From: Bacteroidota bacterium
Lineage (GTDB): Bacteria > Bacteroidota > Bacteroidia > Chitinophagales > S012-47
Assembly (NCBI GenBank): GCA_024276745.1
Contig: JAJRWN010000004.1
Coordinates: 1-40,835, forward strand
Reading direction: 5' to 3'
DNA: 40,835 nucleotides
Position 1 is the first letter of the stretch. Each line of letters begins with the position of its first letter. A program made the position numbers and the translations under genes. The notes below the pieces were generated by a model. That model saw only the letters and a list, made by a program, of their open reading frames with translations, searched no databases and was not told the DNA's origin. Shown here piece after piece: positions 31,830 to 40,835 of this stretch.

Positions 31830-32216
31830 ATGGAAATACTTAATGCAACAGGAAGACGGAAAGATGCCATTGCACGGGTAAACTTCAAAGCCGGCAAAGG
31901 GAAAATTACCATCAATAAAAAAGATTATAAAGACTACTTTTCTGTCAATCATTTATTTTACAATATTGAAGATCCTTTACAACTTTGCGAAATGGGTAAA
32001 GAATACGATATCAGTGTAAATGTATCGGGTGGAGGAATCAAAGGTCAGGCAGAAGCCATTCGTTTAGGTATTTCCAGAATATTATGTGAAATAAATCCAG
32101 AATTCAGACCCAGGCTTAAAGCAAAAGGATACCTGAAACGTGATCCAAGATCGGTAGAAAGGAAAAAACCAGGATTAAGAAAAGCCCGGAAGAAAGAGCA
32201 ATATTCAAAACGTTAA
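31830..32216 (+). CDS. rpsI: 30S ribosomal protein S9
   Basis: A 128-residue S9. It has ATGRRKDAIARVNFKAGKGKITIN at the N-terminus, SGGGIKGQAEAIRLGISRIL near residue 68, and the C-terminal signature PGLRKARKKEQYSKR, whose Arg reaches the P-site tRNA. It lies between rplM (2-base gap) and rpsB (37-base gap), the usual L13-S9-S2 order of Bacteroidota. Confidence 0.98.
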   Translation: MEILNATGRRKDAIARVNFKAGKGKITINKKDYKDYFSVNHLFYNIEDPLQLCEMGKEYDISVNVSGGGIKGQAEAIRLGISRILCEINPEFRPRLKAKGYLKRDPRSVERKKPGLRKARKKEQYSKR

Positions 32217-32253
32217 TCAGCCTAATTCATTAATAACAATCTATTTAGCAAAT

Positions 32254-33153
32254 ATGCAATCGATTAATACAAAAGATTTATTGGAAGCCGGAGTTCATTT
32301 CGGTCACCTGCGTAAGAAATGGAATCCTAAAATGCGTCCTTATATTTTCATGGAAAAAAAGGGGATTCATATTATTGACCTGAACAAAACCCAGGAAAAA
32401 CTTCAAGAAGCGGCCGCAGCCATGAAATCTATTGCAAGCTCGGGTAAAAAAATCCTTTTTGTAGCCACTAAAAAACAAGCCAAAGAATTGGTATCCAATG
32501 CTGCGAAAAGTGTTAATATGCCTTACGTTACCGAGCGCTGGCCCGGAGGTATGCTTACTAATTTTGCTACCATACGTAAATCCATTAAAAAAATGCAAGC
32601 CATTACAAAAATGCTTGCTGATGAATCTACCGAAAAATCAATTACCAAAAAAGAACGGCTGGTTTTGACGCGTGAAAGAGATAAGATGGAAAGGGTATTA
32701 GGTGGTGTTACTCAACTTAACCGAATACCTTCTGCTATATTTATTGTCGATATTTCTAATGAACATATTGCACTGGCAGAATCCAGAAATTTAAATATCA
32801 CCACTTTTGCCATGGTTGACACCAACTCAGACCCAACAAAAGTAGATTTTCCTGTTCCTTCAAATGATGATGCTACCAAAGCAGTAGCCATTATTACAGA
32901 TTATTTAACACAAGCCGTAAAAGAGGGCCTGGAAGAAAGGAAAAAAGCAAAAGCTGAAGCTGAAGCAGCTCAAAAAGAACAAGCTGCTAAAGAAAAACCA
33001 AGCAGCGAACCAACAGAAAATAAACCTAAAAAAAGAACGGCACGAAAACGAAAAACAGTTCAAACTCCGGTTGCCGATACCGCTAATGAAACACCGGTTT
33101 TAGAGAAAAAAGAAAAAGATTCTGCTGAAAACAAAGCCACTAAAAAGAATTAA
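32254..33153 (+). CDS. rpsB: 30S ribosomal protein S2 with a long basic/acidic tail
   Basis: A 299-residue S2. The globular part carries LLEAGVHFGHLRKKWNPKMRPYIF near residue 10, SSGKKILFVATKKQAKELV near residue 62, PYVTERWPGGMLTNF near residue 89, and IVDISNEHIALAESRNL/TTFAMVDTNSDPTKVDFPVPSNDDA. From about residue 225 a low-complexity Lys/Glu/Ala/Pro-rich tail of some 75 residues follows (including KPKKRTARKRKT) and is absent from the 241-residue E. coli protein. The tail is probably disordered. tsf follows after 30 bases. Confidence 0.97.
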   Translation: MQSINTKDLLEAGVHFGHLRKKWNPKMRPYIFMEKKGIHIIDLNKTQEKLQEAAAAMKSIASSGKKILFVATKKQAKELVSNAAKSVNMPYVTERWPGGMLTNFATIRKSIKKMQAITKMLADESTEKSITKKERLVLTRERDKMERVLGGVTQLNRIPSAIFIVDISNEHIALAESRNLNITTFAMVDTNSDPTKVDFPVPSNDDATKAVAIITDYLTQAVKEGLEERKKAKAEAEAAQKEQAAKEKPSSEPTENKPKKRTARKRKTVQTPVADTANETPVLEKKEKDSAENKATKKN

Positions 33154-33183
33154 TTTTTACATAAACAAGTTAAAAAATTAGAA

Positions 33184-34014
33184 ATGACCATCACAGCAGC
33201 CGATGTAAACAAGCTTCGTAAACAAACCGGAGCAGGCATGATGGATTGCAAAAAAGCCCTTGTAGAAACAAATGGCGATTTCGAAGCAGCCATCGATCAT
33301 TTACGTAAAAAAGGACAAAAAGTATCTGAAAAAAGAGCAGGACGCGAAGCTCGCGAAGGTGTTGTAATTGCAATAACCAATGATGACCAAAACAAGGGTA
33401 TTGCACTGCATCTTAGTTGCGAAACTGATTTTGTAGCCAAAAATGAAGGTTTTGTCAATTTTGCCAAATCATTAAGTCATCTTGCATTGGATAACAATAT
33501 CGATACTGCTGGTGAATTGTTAAACCAACAACTCGATGGGGTAAAAGTAAGCGAACGCATTATTGAACAAATTGGAAAAATTGGAGAAAAAATCGAAATC
33601 GCTCAATTTGCTCATGTTCAAGGCGAACTGCTCGTGCCCTATATTCACGCAGGTTATCGCATTGGTGTATTGCTAGCCATGAATAAAAAAGGAAGTGATC
33701 AACTGGTGCAGGCCGGAAAAGATATAGCCATGCAAATTGCTGCTATGAATCCGGTAGCAATCAATCCTGAAGATGTACCCGAAAAAATCAGAAAGCACGA
33801 ATTTGAAATTGGTCGCGAACAAGCTATCCTCGAAGGCAAACCAGAACATATCGTTGAAAAAATTGCTGAAGGAAGACTTAATAAATTCTTTAAAGAACAT
33901 ACCTTGATGAATCAACAATTTGTTAAAGACTCATCAAAAACCGTCAGGCAAATGCTGAAAGAGGTTGACCCTAATGCACAAGTTATAGCTTTCAAACGAC
34001 TTTCGATTGGATAA
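33184..34014 (+). CDS. tsf: elongation factor Ts
   Basis: A 276-residue nucleotide-exchange factor for EF-Tu. The N-terminal UBA-like domain has VNKLRKQTGAGMMDCKKAL near residue 8. The key core motif LSCETDFVAKNEGF is near residue 78, and the dimerisation region FAHVQGELLVPYIHAGYRIGVLLAMN is near residue 141. The C-terminal GRLNKFFKEHTLMNQQFVKD block is intact. A strong terminator follows 8 bases after the stop. Confidence 0.98.
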   Translation: MTITAADVNKLRKQTGAGMMDCKKALVETNGDFEAAIDHLRKKGQKVSEKRAGREAREGVVIAITNDDQNKGIALHLSCETDFVAKNEGFVNFAKSLSHLALDNNIDTAGELLNQQLDGVKVSERIIEQIGKIGEKIEIAQFAHVQGELLVPYIHAGYRIGVLLAMNKKGSDQLVQAGKDIAMQIAAMNPVAINPEDVPEKIRKHEFEIGREQAILEGKPEHIVEKIAEGRLNKFFKEHTLMNQQFVKDSSKTVRQMLKEVDPNAQVIAFKRLSIG

Positions 34015-34022
34015 ATATTGAT

Positions 34023-34054
34023 AAAGAGGGAATTTTGATTCCCTCTTTTTTTTT
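34023..34054 (+). terminator. Rho-independent terminator after tsf, adjoining pyrH
   Basis: A perfect 10-bp stem AAAGAGGGAA/TTCCCTCTTT with a TTTTGA loop and a T9 run from the end of the stem through 34054. Only 14 bases separate its T-tract from the pyrH ATG at 34069, so pyrH must be reached by read-through or by a promoter overlapping this structure. A TACTTTTA (34054-34061) is the only candidate seen. Confidence 0.85.
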
Positions 34055-34068
34055 ACTTTTATTGCTTC

Positions 34069-34779
34069 ATGAGTCTTCCCTATAAACGTATTTTACTAAA
34101 ACTAAGCGGTGAAGCATTGCTTGGTAATAAACATTATGGCATTGATCCTACCCGTTTGCAAGAATATGCCTCAGAAATTAAAGCAGTATCAGACTTAGGT
34201 ATTCAAGTTGCCATAGTCATTGGAGGAGGCAATATTTTCAGAGGATTAAAAGGTCAGGAAAACGGCATCAGCCGGGCACAAGGCGATTATATGGGAATGC
34301 TTGCGACCGTAATTAACGGTATGGCCTTGCAAAGTGTACTCGAAAATAATGGCCTCAAAACAAGACTGATGTCGGCCATTGATATGCAAGCAATCTGCGA
34401 GCCCTATATCCGGAGAAGAGCTATCAGACATCTTGAAAAAGGCCGTGTTGTAATTTTTGGTGCTGGAACAGGCAATCCTTACTTTACAACCGATACGGCA
34501 GCGACTTTAAGAGCAGTAGAAATTAAAGCCGATATTATTCTCAAAGGCACCCGGGTTGACGGTATCTATTCCGGTGATCCTGAAAAATCAAAAGAAGCTA
34601 CCCGCTTCGATCATCTTTCTTTCGATGAAGTAATTAAAAAAGATTTATCGGTAATGGATATGACCGCTTTTACACTCTGTAAAGAAAATAATTTGCCTAT
34701 CGTGGTTTTTAATATGAATCAATCTGGAAACTTATTAAGCATTGTTGAAGGCAAACGTATTGGTACACTGGTTGTCTGA
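34069..34779 (+). CDS. pyrH: UMP kinase
   Basis: A 236-residue amino-acid-kinase-fold enzyme phosphorylating UMP to UDP. Motifs are [12 protein letters not shown] near residue 8, [11 protein letters not shown] near residue 48, [15 protein letters not shown] near residue 73, [21 protein letters not shown] near residue 131, and [17 protein letters not shown] near residue 162. It is followed by frr after 35 bases, the common pyrH-frr pairing. Confidence 0.97.
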   Translation: MSLPYKRILLKLSGEALLGNKHYGIDPTRLQEYASEIKAVSDLGIQVAIVIGGGNIFRGLKGQENGISRAQGDYMGMLATVINGMALQSVLENNGLKTRLMSAIDMQAICEPYIRRRAIRHLEKGRVVIFGAGTGNPYFTTDTAATLRAVEIKADIILKGTRVDGIYSGDPEKSKEATRFDHLSFDEVIKKDLSVMDMTAFTLCKENNLPIVVFNMNQSGNLLSIVEGKRIGTLVV

Positions 34780-34814
34780 TTTGTATTATCTTCAATAAAT
34801 TAAATGCATTTGCT

Positions 34815-35381
34815 ATGTTAAGAGAAGAAGTTCAATTATTTGTTGATGAAGCCATAGAAAAAATGGAAAAGTCTATTGCTCATCTTGAAACCGAATTATT
34901 AAAAATCAGAGCCGGAAAAGCTTCACCGGCTTTGGTCCAGGGCATATCTGTTGATTATTACGGCTCTCAAACTCCCTTGAATCAAGTGGCCAATATCATG
35001 GCTCAGGATTCGAAAACACTTGTTATTCAGCCCTGGGAAAAAAAAATGATAGACCCTATCGTCAAAGCGATTATGGCTGCTAATATTGGAGTCACTCCTA
35101 TGGAAGACGGAGAGCTTGTTCGATTAAATTTACCTCCTTTAACAGAAGATAGAAGACGTGACTTTGTGAAACGGGTAAAAGCCATGGGAGAAGATTCAAA
35201 AATTGGATTACGAACTGCACGACACAACGTAATCGGAGAAATCAAAGCCATGCAAAAAGATGGCCTTGAGGAAGATATTGCCAAAAGGGCGGAAGATAAA
35301 ATTGATGAATTAACAAAGAAATATTATGATTTGGTCGATAAACATGTTAAAGCTAAAGAAGATCAGATAATGACCGTTTGA
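34815..35381 (+). CDS. frr: ribosome recycling factor
   Basis: A 188-residue RRF that splits post-termination ribosomes together with EF-G. It has the long first helix with ELLKIRAGKASPALVQGISVDYYGSQTPLNQVANI near residue 30, IQPWEKKMIDPIVKAI near residue 72, IGVTPMEDGELVRLNLPPLTEDRRRDFVKR near residue 92, and the C-terminal helix ending LVDKHVKAKEDQIMTV. It converges with the beta-propeller gene only 16 bases away, with no terminator hairpin visible. Confidence 0.98.
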   Translation: MLREEVQLFVDEAIEKMEKSIAHLETELLKIRAGKASPALVQGISVDYYGSQTPLNQVANIMAQDSKTLVIQPWEKKMIDPIVKAIMAANIGVTPMEDGELVRLNLPPLTEDRRRDFVKRVKAMGEDSKIGLRTARHNVIGEIKAMQKDGLEEDIAKRAEDKIDELTKKYYDLVDKHVKAKEDQIMTV

Positions 35382-35397
35382 TACCGTTATCTTATTA

Positions 35398-37116
35398 TCA
35401 GGGTTGTATAAAACCCATTACCGAACCTTGTATATTATTTCCCATTTTTACCCTGATTAACTGAATCGTACGGTTTGATTTATACACACGAAACGGATAA
35501 GTTCCTGCTGCATGATATCCTAAATTCTGATGATAAATAAGCTTGCCTTCAATGGAAAAGTAATCAACCTCAATCAATCCTGCCGTTTTCATCTCTACCC
35601 AAAAGTAATTTCCTTTAAGACTGAAAGTATTCGCTGTTTTGGGCAAAGGATATATTCCGCTTGAAGGCAATTGAGTGCTTATCAGAAATCCGTCTGTATT
35701 CTCATGATATAGCGTATCGAAACCATTGGCATCGAGCGGGAAATCGCTGGATTGAGTCCATCCGGCAAGTATTAATTGCCCGTTTTGCCCCAGGGCTATG
35801 GCTTCCACTTCATCGTCAAGGCTGCCCCCCAAGTATCCGGATTCAACGAGTTTTGATAAATTATTAGTGAATTTTATCGCAAAACCTTCTGCATAGGAAT
35901 TGGTATAAGAAGTATCAAATGAAAAAGTATCGATAGGAAAATCTTCAGACCAGGTACTTCCGCCAAGATATAAAGCACCGTTATTGTCAATACTTAGTTC
36001 TGCAAGTGCTTCGTTATTGCTGCCTCCTACATAAGTGCCTGTAATGATCTCGGTTAGCAATGGTTTTATTTTCAGAATAAAAACATCCGATTCACCATTG
36101 ATATGATAATCGTAAGCATAAGGCCCAAATTGTAAAGTATCAGACCAGGTATTACCGGCAATAAATAAATTTCCGTTTTGATCAATTTCTATTTGTTTTG
36201 CCTGATCGAATAATACTCCTCCATAATAAGCAGCGGCTATTAACTGATTTAAATCAGACGAAAAGCATGCAATAATGGCATCGGTAGCTCCCGAAAAAGT
36301 ATCGCGAAATACAGTACCGTTAATGCTTAGTGAATCTGAATTGCTGCTTCCGGTTACATAAACTTTTTGATCGCTCGAAACGGCAATATCGAATAAATAA
36401 TCGTTGCCGGGTGAGCCATAATAAGTAGATGATAACATTTGGTCTAACCCGGATGATAATTTGATGATAACGGCATCGGTAGCTCCCGAATAAGTTTTTT
36501 GATAACCCGGTCCCTGTAAAGGGAAATTATCTGCTTGTGTATTGGCGGCTATAAGAATTTGATTATTGCTATCAATGGCAATAGCAATATGACCATATTC
36601 AGGATCATCCAATGAAGGCCCTGCCATGGTAGAGGCTAATAAGGTATCCAGATTGTTGGATATTTTAGATACAAAAATCCGGCTATAACCATGTAAGGTA
36701 TCTAAGGCATTTGCTGTGACCGGGAAATCCGCTGAATTGCTTCGGCCACTGATAATGATATTATTTTGCCCGTCAATAATTATATCGGTCAAAATATCGG
36801 CACTACTGCCTCCAAGATAAGTAGCTGCCAGCAAGTTTCCTAAAGCAGGATCAAATTTGGCAATAAATACATCAAAAGTACCACCGGCATAATTTTGTTG
36901 AATACCGGTTCCCGTAACCGGGAAATCGCTTGAAGCTGTATAGCCTGCAACTATTATATTACCAGTGGCATCATAAGCTACGGCTATCGGAATATCGGCC
37001 TGATTACCACCAAGAAAACTGGCATGATCCATACCTACCGAACGGGGCAGCTGAGCCGAAAGTGTTTCGAATGATGTTAATATTGTCAATAATAGAATGA
37101 GGAAATAGCGGTGCAT
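35398..37116 (-). CDS. secreted SBBP beta-propeller repeat protein
   Basis: A 572-residue protein with a signal peptide (HRYFLILLLTILTSFETLSA). It contains about eight SBBP-like repeats, each with the core ...YLGGSSADILTDIIIDGQNNIIISGRSNSADFP... (variants YYGSPGNDYLFDIAVSSDQKVYVTG, YVGGSNNEALAELSIDNNGALYLGGSTWSEDFP). They should fold into a beta-propeller. The last roughly 85 residues (GIYPLPKTANTFSL ... FSIEGKLIYHQNLGYHAAGTYPFRV) resemble a T9SS type A sorting domain in outline but lack the usual YPNP start and basic end. The protein is most likely extracellular or outer-membrane associated; function unknown. Confidence 0.88.
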   Translation of the reverse strand: MHRYFLILLLTILTSFETLSAQLPRSVGMDHASFLGGNQADIPIAVAYDATGNIIVAGYTASSDFPVTGTGIQQNYAGGTFDVFIAKFDPALGNLLAATYLGGSSADILTDIIIDGQNNIIISGRSNSADFPVTANALDTLHGYSRIFVSKISNNLDTLLASTMAGPSLDDPEYGHIAIAIDSNNQILIAANTQADNFPLQGPGYQKTYSGATDAVIIKLSSGLDQMLSSTYYGSPGNDYLFDIAVSSDQKVYVTGSSNSDSLSINGTVFRDTFSGATDAIIACFSSDLNQLIAAAYYGGVLFDQAKQIEIDQNGNLFIAGNTWSDTLQFGPYAYDYHINGESDVFILKIKPLLTEIITGTYVGGSNNEALAELSIDNNGALYLGGSTWSEDFPIDTFSFDTSYTNSYAEGFAIKFTNNLSKLVESGYLGGSLDDEVEAIALGQNGQLILAGWTQSSDFPLDANGFDTLYHENTDGFLISTQLPSSGIYPLPKTANTFSLKGNYFWVEMKTAGLIEVDYFSIEGKLIYHQNLGYHAAGTYPFRVYKSNRTIQLIRVKMGNNIQGSVMGFIQP

Positions 37117-37189
37117 GAAAGCGTATATTTTTTATTGGAATGATGCTGTAAAAGTAAGAAAATAATGAGTGAGTTATTGCCCGGCTATC

Positions 37190-38215
37190 TTAGGTCCATA
37201 CCTTTAATCCTTCTGTACAGTTTTGGCATATATCTATCGATTTCCTATTGCTGAAAAGCTTTGTTCGAAATTGAGTATAAGATTTGTTATTCCATATTTC
37301 TGCCAGCGATTGATTCTTAAGATTACCCATTTCATGCTGTGCATTTTTATCAAAACAACAGGGAAGCATTTGACCGTCCCAGCTCATTACCGCTGCATGC
37401 CACATGCGCCAGCAGCGATTGCTATACTTGCTTTTAATCTTATAAGTGCCGTCAGGCATTTTTTTGTATCTGGAATACTTGTTCTGCTCAGGCATTAGCG
37501 GGTTACCATTTTTGTAATCCGCCAATTGAGCCGTTTTAAATTTTACTTCATCTACACCTAATTGTTTACCTAAGCGTTTTACTGCATCTATCTGCTTTTC
37601 ATTGGTGCGCAATACTAAAAACTGCAAAATGATATAAGGTGTCTTCGAATGTAAGGCTTTCTTTGAGGCTACCAGGTTTTCAATTCCATTCAATACACGA
37701 TCTAGTTTTCCGCCTATACGGTATTTTTCATACGATTCCTGACTTATACCATCAAGAGAAATAATCAAGCGGTGCAATCCTGAACATACGGTAGCTTTTG
37801 CCTTTTCAGGGTCAAGAAAATGTCCGTTTGTTGATGTAGAGGTATAAATTTTTTTTGTTTTTGCATAGCTTACCAATTCGAAAAATTGAGGATGCAGATA
37901 GGGCTCACCCTGAAAATACAAGGTCAGGTAAATCAAATGTTTTTTCCATTCATCAATTTTTAAGCGATAAAAATCTATATCAAGCATTCCGGTAAACCTT
38001 GTAAAAGCCTGTAATCCGCTGATACATTCAGGGCATCTGAGATTACAACTGGTTGTAGGCTCTACCGATATGCTTAGCGGCAATCCTTTGATATTGGGTT
38101 TATGATTAATCCGGGCAAGAAAATAACTAAATTGTATTAATAGAAAATTCCAGCATTTTGCTGCATTGAGCATGCTGATTATGCGAAAAATATCCTGGTA
38201 TTTTCTTGTCATCAA
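37190..38215 (-). CDS. radical SAM / SPASM domain protein
   Basis: A 341-residue protein with the radical SAM cluster SVEPTTSCNLRCPECISGLQ (CxxxCxxC) near residue 54. It has GEPYLHPQFFELV for SAM binding and TNGHFLDPEKAKATV near residue 130. A C-terminal SPASM-type Cys cluster follows: NRCWRMWHAAVMSWDGQMLPCCFDKNAQ, then MGNLKNQSLAEIWNNKSY and SIDICQNCTEGLKVW. SPASM proteins carry auxiliary Fe-S clusters and modify peptides, proteins or other molecules. No precursor peptide gene is seen nearby, so the substrate is unknown. It stands alone between the beta-propeller gene and pheS, with gaps of about 70 bases on each side. Confidence 0.9.
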   Translation of the reverse strand: MMTRKYQDIFRIISMLNAAKCWNFLLIQFSYFLARINHKPNIKGLPLSISVEPTTSCNLRCPECISGLQAFTRFTGMLDIDFYRLKIDEWKKHLIYLTLYFQGEPYLHPQFFELVSYAKTKKIYTSTSTNGHFLDPEKAKATVCSGLHRLIISLDGISQESYEKYRIGGKLDRVLNGIENLVASKKALHSKTPYIILQFLVLRTNEKQIDAVKRLGKQLGVDEVKFKTAQLADYKNGNPLMPEQNKYSRYKKMPDGTYKIKSKYSNRCWRMWHAAVMSWDGQMLPCCFDKNAQHEMGNLKNQSLAEIWNNKSYTQFRTKLFSNRKSIDICQNCTEGLKVWT

Positions 38216-38282
38216 AGGTGAAAATACGAATCAAAGAGTTTTGTTTCGGATAGGTTGTAGATGTATCATGTTTATTGCAATG

Positions 38283-39287
38283 TTAAACAGCCGGAGAGAA
38301 TTGTTCTAAAAAGCGGATGTCATTTTCGTAGAAAAGACGAATATCACGGATTCCGAATTTTAACATGGCAATTCTTTCAACCCCCATACCAAAAGCATAA
38401 CCGGTATATTGATCAGGATCAATATTACAGTTTGATAAAACAGCCGGATCTACCAGGCCACAACCTAAAATTTCCATCCATTCTTTTTGTCCGTTTTTAT
38501 TCCATGCAATATCCATTTCGGCCGATGGCTCGGTAAATGGAAAAAAAGAAGGTCTGAAGCGAAGCTCTGTATTTTTACCAAACATTTCTTTTACAAAGTA
38601 ATACAAGGTTTGTTTTAATTCGGCAAAGCTTACTTTTTCATCAATGTAAATACCTTCAACCTGATTGAATACCGGTGAATGAGTTGAATCGTTATCGCTG
38701 CGATAAACCCGCCCCGGTGATATTACTTTTATCGGTGGGTCATATTTTTCCATCGTTCTGATTTGAACCGGGGAAGTATGTGTACGCAATACTATATCGG
38801 GGTCTTTTTGGATGAAAAAGGTGTCTTGCATATCGCGTGCAGGATGATCGGGTGGAAGATTGAGCGCAGAGAAATTATGCCAATCATCCTCAATTTCTGG
38901 CCCTTCGGCAATGGTAAATCCCAAATGATGAAAGATATCGATAATTTGTTGTCTGATGATACTGATAGGGTGGCGGCTACCGGGATTATTGCCCGGCCCT
39001 GGCATACTTAAATCAATTTGTTGCTTATCATGCTTATCTTTTTTCGATAATTGCTGTTTGAATAAATTGATTTTTTTTTCGGCTGCTTGCTTTACCTCAT
39101 TGACTAATTGACCGTATATTTTTTTTTGCTCGTTCGGGATATTTCTGATTTCGGCAAATAAGGTCTTGAGTATTCCTTTTGATCCTATGTATTGTATTCT
39201 GAATTGTTCCAGCTCATCGATAGATTTGGGTACAAAAGCTTCAATTTCTTTTAATATCAATTTTGGTTTTTCCATCAAGCTGCTCAT
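38283..39287 (-). CDS. pheS: phenylalanyl-tRNA synthetase alpha subunit
   Basis: A 334-residue class II synthetase subunit that activates phenylalanine in the (alpha-beta)2 enzyme. The N-terminal coiled-coil tRNA-binding region is followed by HPISIIRQQIIDIFHHLGFTIAEGPEIEDDWHNF, QDTFFI, LRTHTSPVQIRTME, and motif 2 GRVYRSDNDSTHSPVFNQVEG. Then FRPSFFPFTEPSAEMDI and motif 3 FGMGVERIAMLKFGI follow. pheT is not adjacent. It starts 24 bases after the guaB stop on the same strand. Confidence 0.97.
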   Translation of the reverse strand: MSSLMEKPKLILKEIEAFVPKSIDELEQFRIQYIGSKGILKTLFAEIRNIPNEQKKIYGQLVNEVKQAAEKKINLFKQQLSKKDKHDKQQIDLSMPGPGNNPGSRHPISIIRQQIIDIFHHLGFTIAEGPEIEDDWHNFSALNLPPDHPARDMQDTFFIQKDPDIVLRTHTSPVQIRTMEKYDPPIKVISPGRVYRSDNDSTHSPVFNQVEGIYIDEKVSFAELKQTLYYFVKEMFGKNTELRFRPSFFPFTEPSAEMDIAWNKNGQKEWMEILGCGLVDPAVLSNCNIDPDQYTGYAFGMGVERIAMLKFGIRDIRLFYENDIRFLEQFSPAV

Positions 39288-39311
39288 GGCAATAAATTTT
39301 TTTATCTTGAT

Positions 39312-40823
<1,512 letters not shown>

Positions 40824-40835
40824 TTAAAGCCGAGT

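Noticed and set aside
35382-35397. Possible terminator between convergent frr and beta-propeller genes
   Set aside because: The 16-base gap contains no stem-loop; any terminator would have to lie inside coding sequence.

Overview
This window looks like chromosomal DNA from a member of the Bacteroidota. Four signs point there: AT-rich sequence; secreted proteins with type IX secretion (T9SS) C-terminal sorting domains; families largely confined to this phylum (DUF4837, DUF4292, a divergent GroES-like protein); and promoter-like TTG-N20/21-TAnnTTTG elements with few Shine-Dalgarno sequences. The exact lineage cannot be fixed. I saw no rRNA, tRNA, CRISPR array, transposase, integrase or prophage gene. 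No gap between genes exceeds 300 bases; the longest are 31168-31383 and 12427-12635.

Layout. (1) 1-12426, minus strand: the N-terminal part of malic enzyme (cut by the window edge), a GroES-like protein, then a ten-gene co-directional run with very small gaps or overlaps. Read 5' to 3' the run is flippase, dut, sugar nucleotidyltransferase, TPR lipoprotein, DUF4292 lipoprotein, EnvC-like degenerate LytM protein, tatA, gatA, LysM lytic transglycosylase and DUF4837 lipoprotein. It is mostly a cell-envelope unit with two housekeeping genes inside. (2) 12636-17657, plus: a giant mosaic T9SS surface protein. (3) 17698-21790, minus: an overlapping pair (steroid 5-alpha-reductase family protein plus a 3-beta-HSD-like SDR), a secreted M43 metalloprotease with a palindrome in its promoter region, and a nitronate monooxygenase-family enzyme. 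(4) 21909-24331, plus: glyA, methylmalonyl-CoA epimerase and a HAD phosphatase, with a good promoter before glyA. (5) 24342-28746, minus: CPBP protease, DUF2007, cdsA, gdhA, psd and a small Cys-rich secreted protein, a phospholipid-centred group with gdhA wedged in. (6) 28804-35381, plus: dus, a LemA-like protein, a membrane zinc peptidase, then the translation cluster rplM-rpsI-rpsB-tsf-pyrH-frr. (7) 35398-40778, minus: an SBBP beta-propeller secreted protein, a radical SAM/SPASM protein, pheS and guaB.

Most of the window is ordinary core genome. The parts most worth a second look are the steroid-reductase/HSD pair with conserved catalytic residues, the palindromes in the promoter regions of two secreted-protein genes, the hairpins that run almost into the psd and pyrH start codons, the LemA-like/zinc peptidase pair, and the Cys-rich protein next to psd. 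I found no clearly new defence or mobile system.
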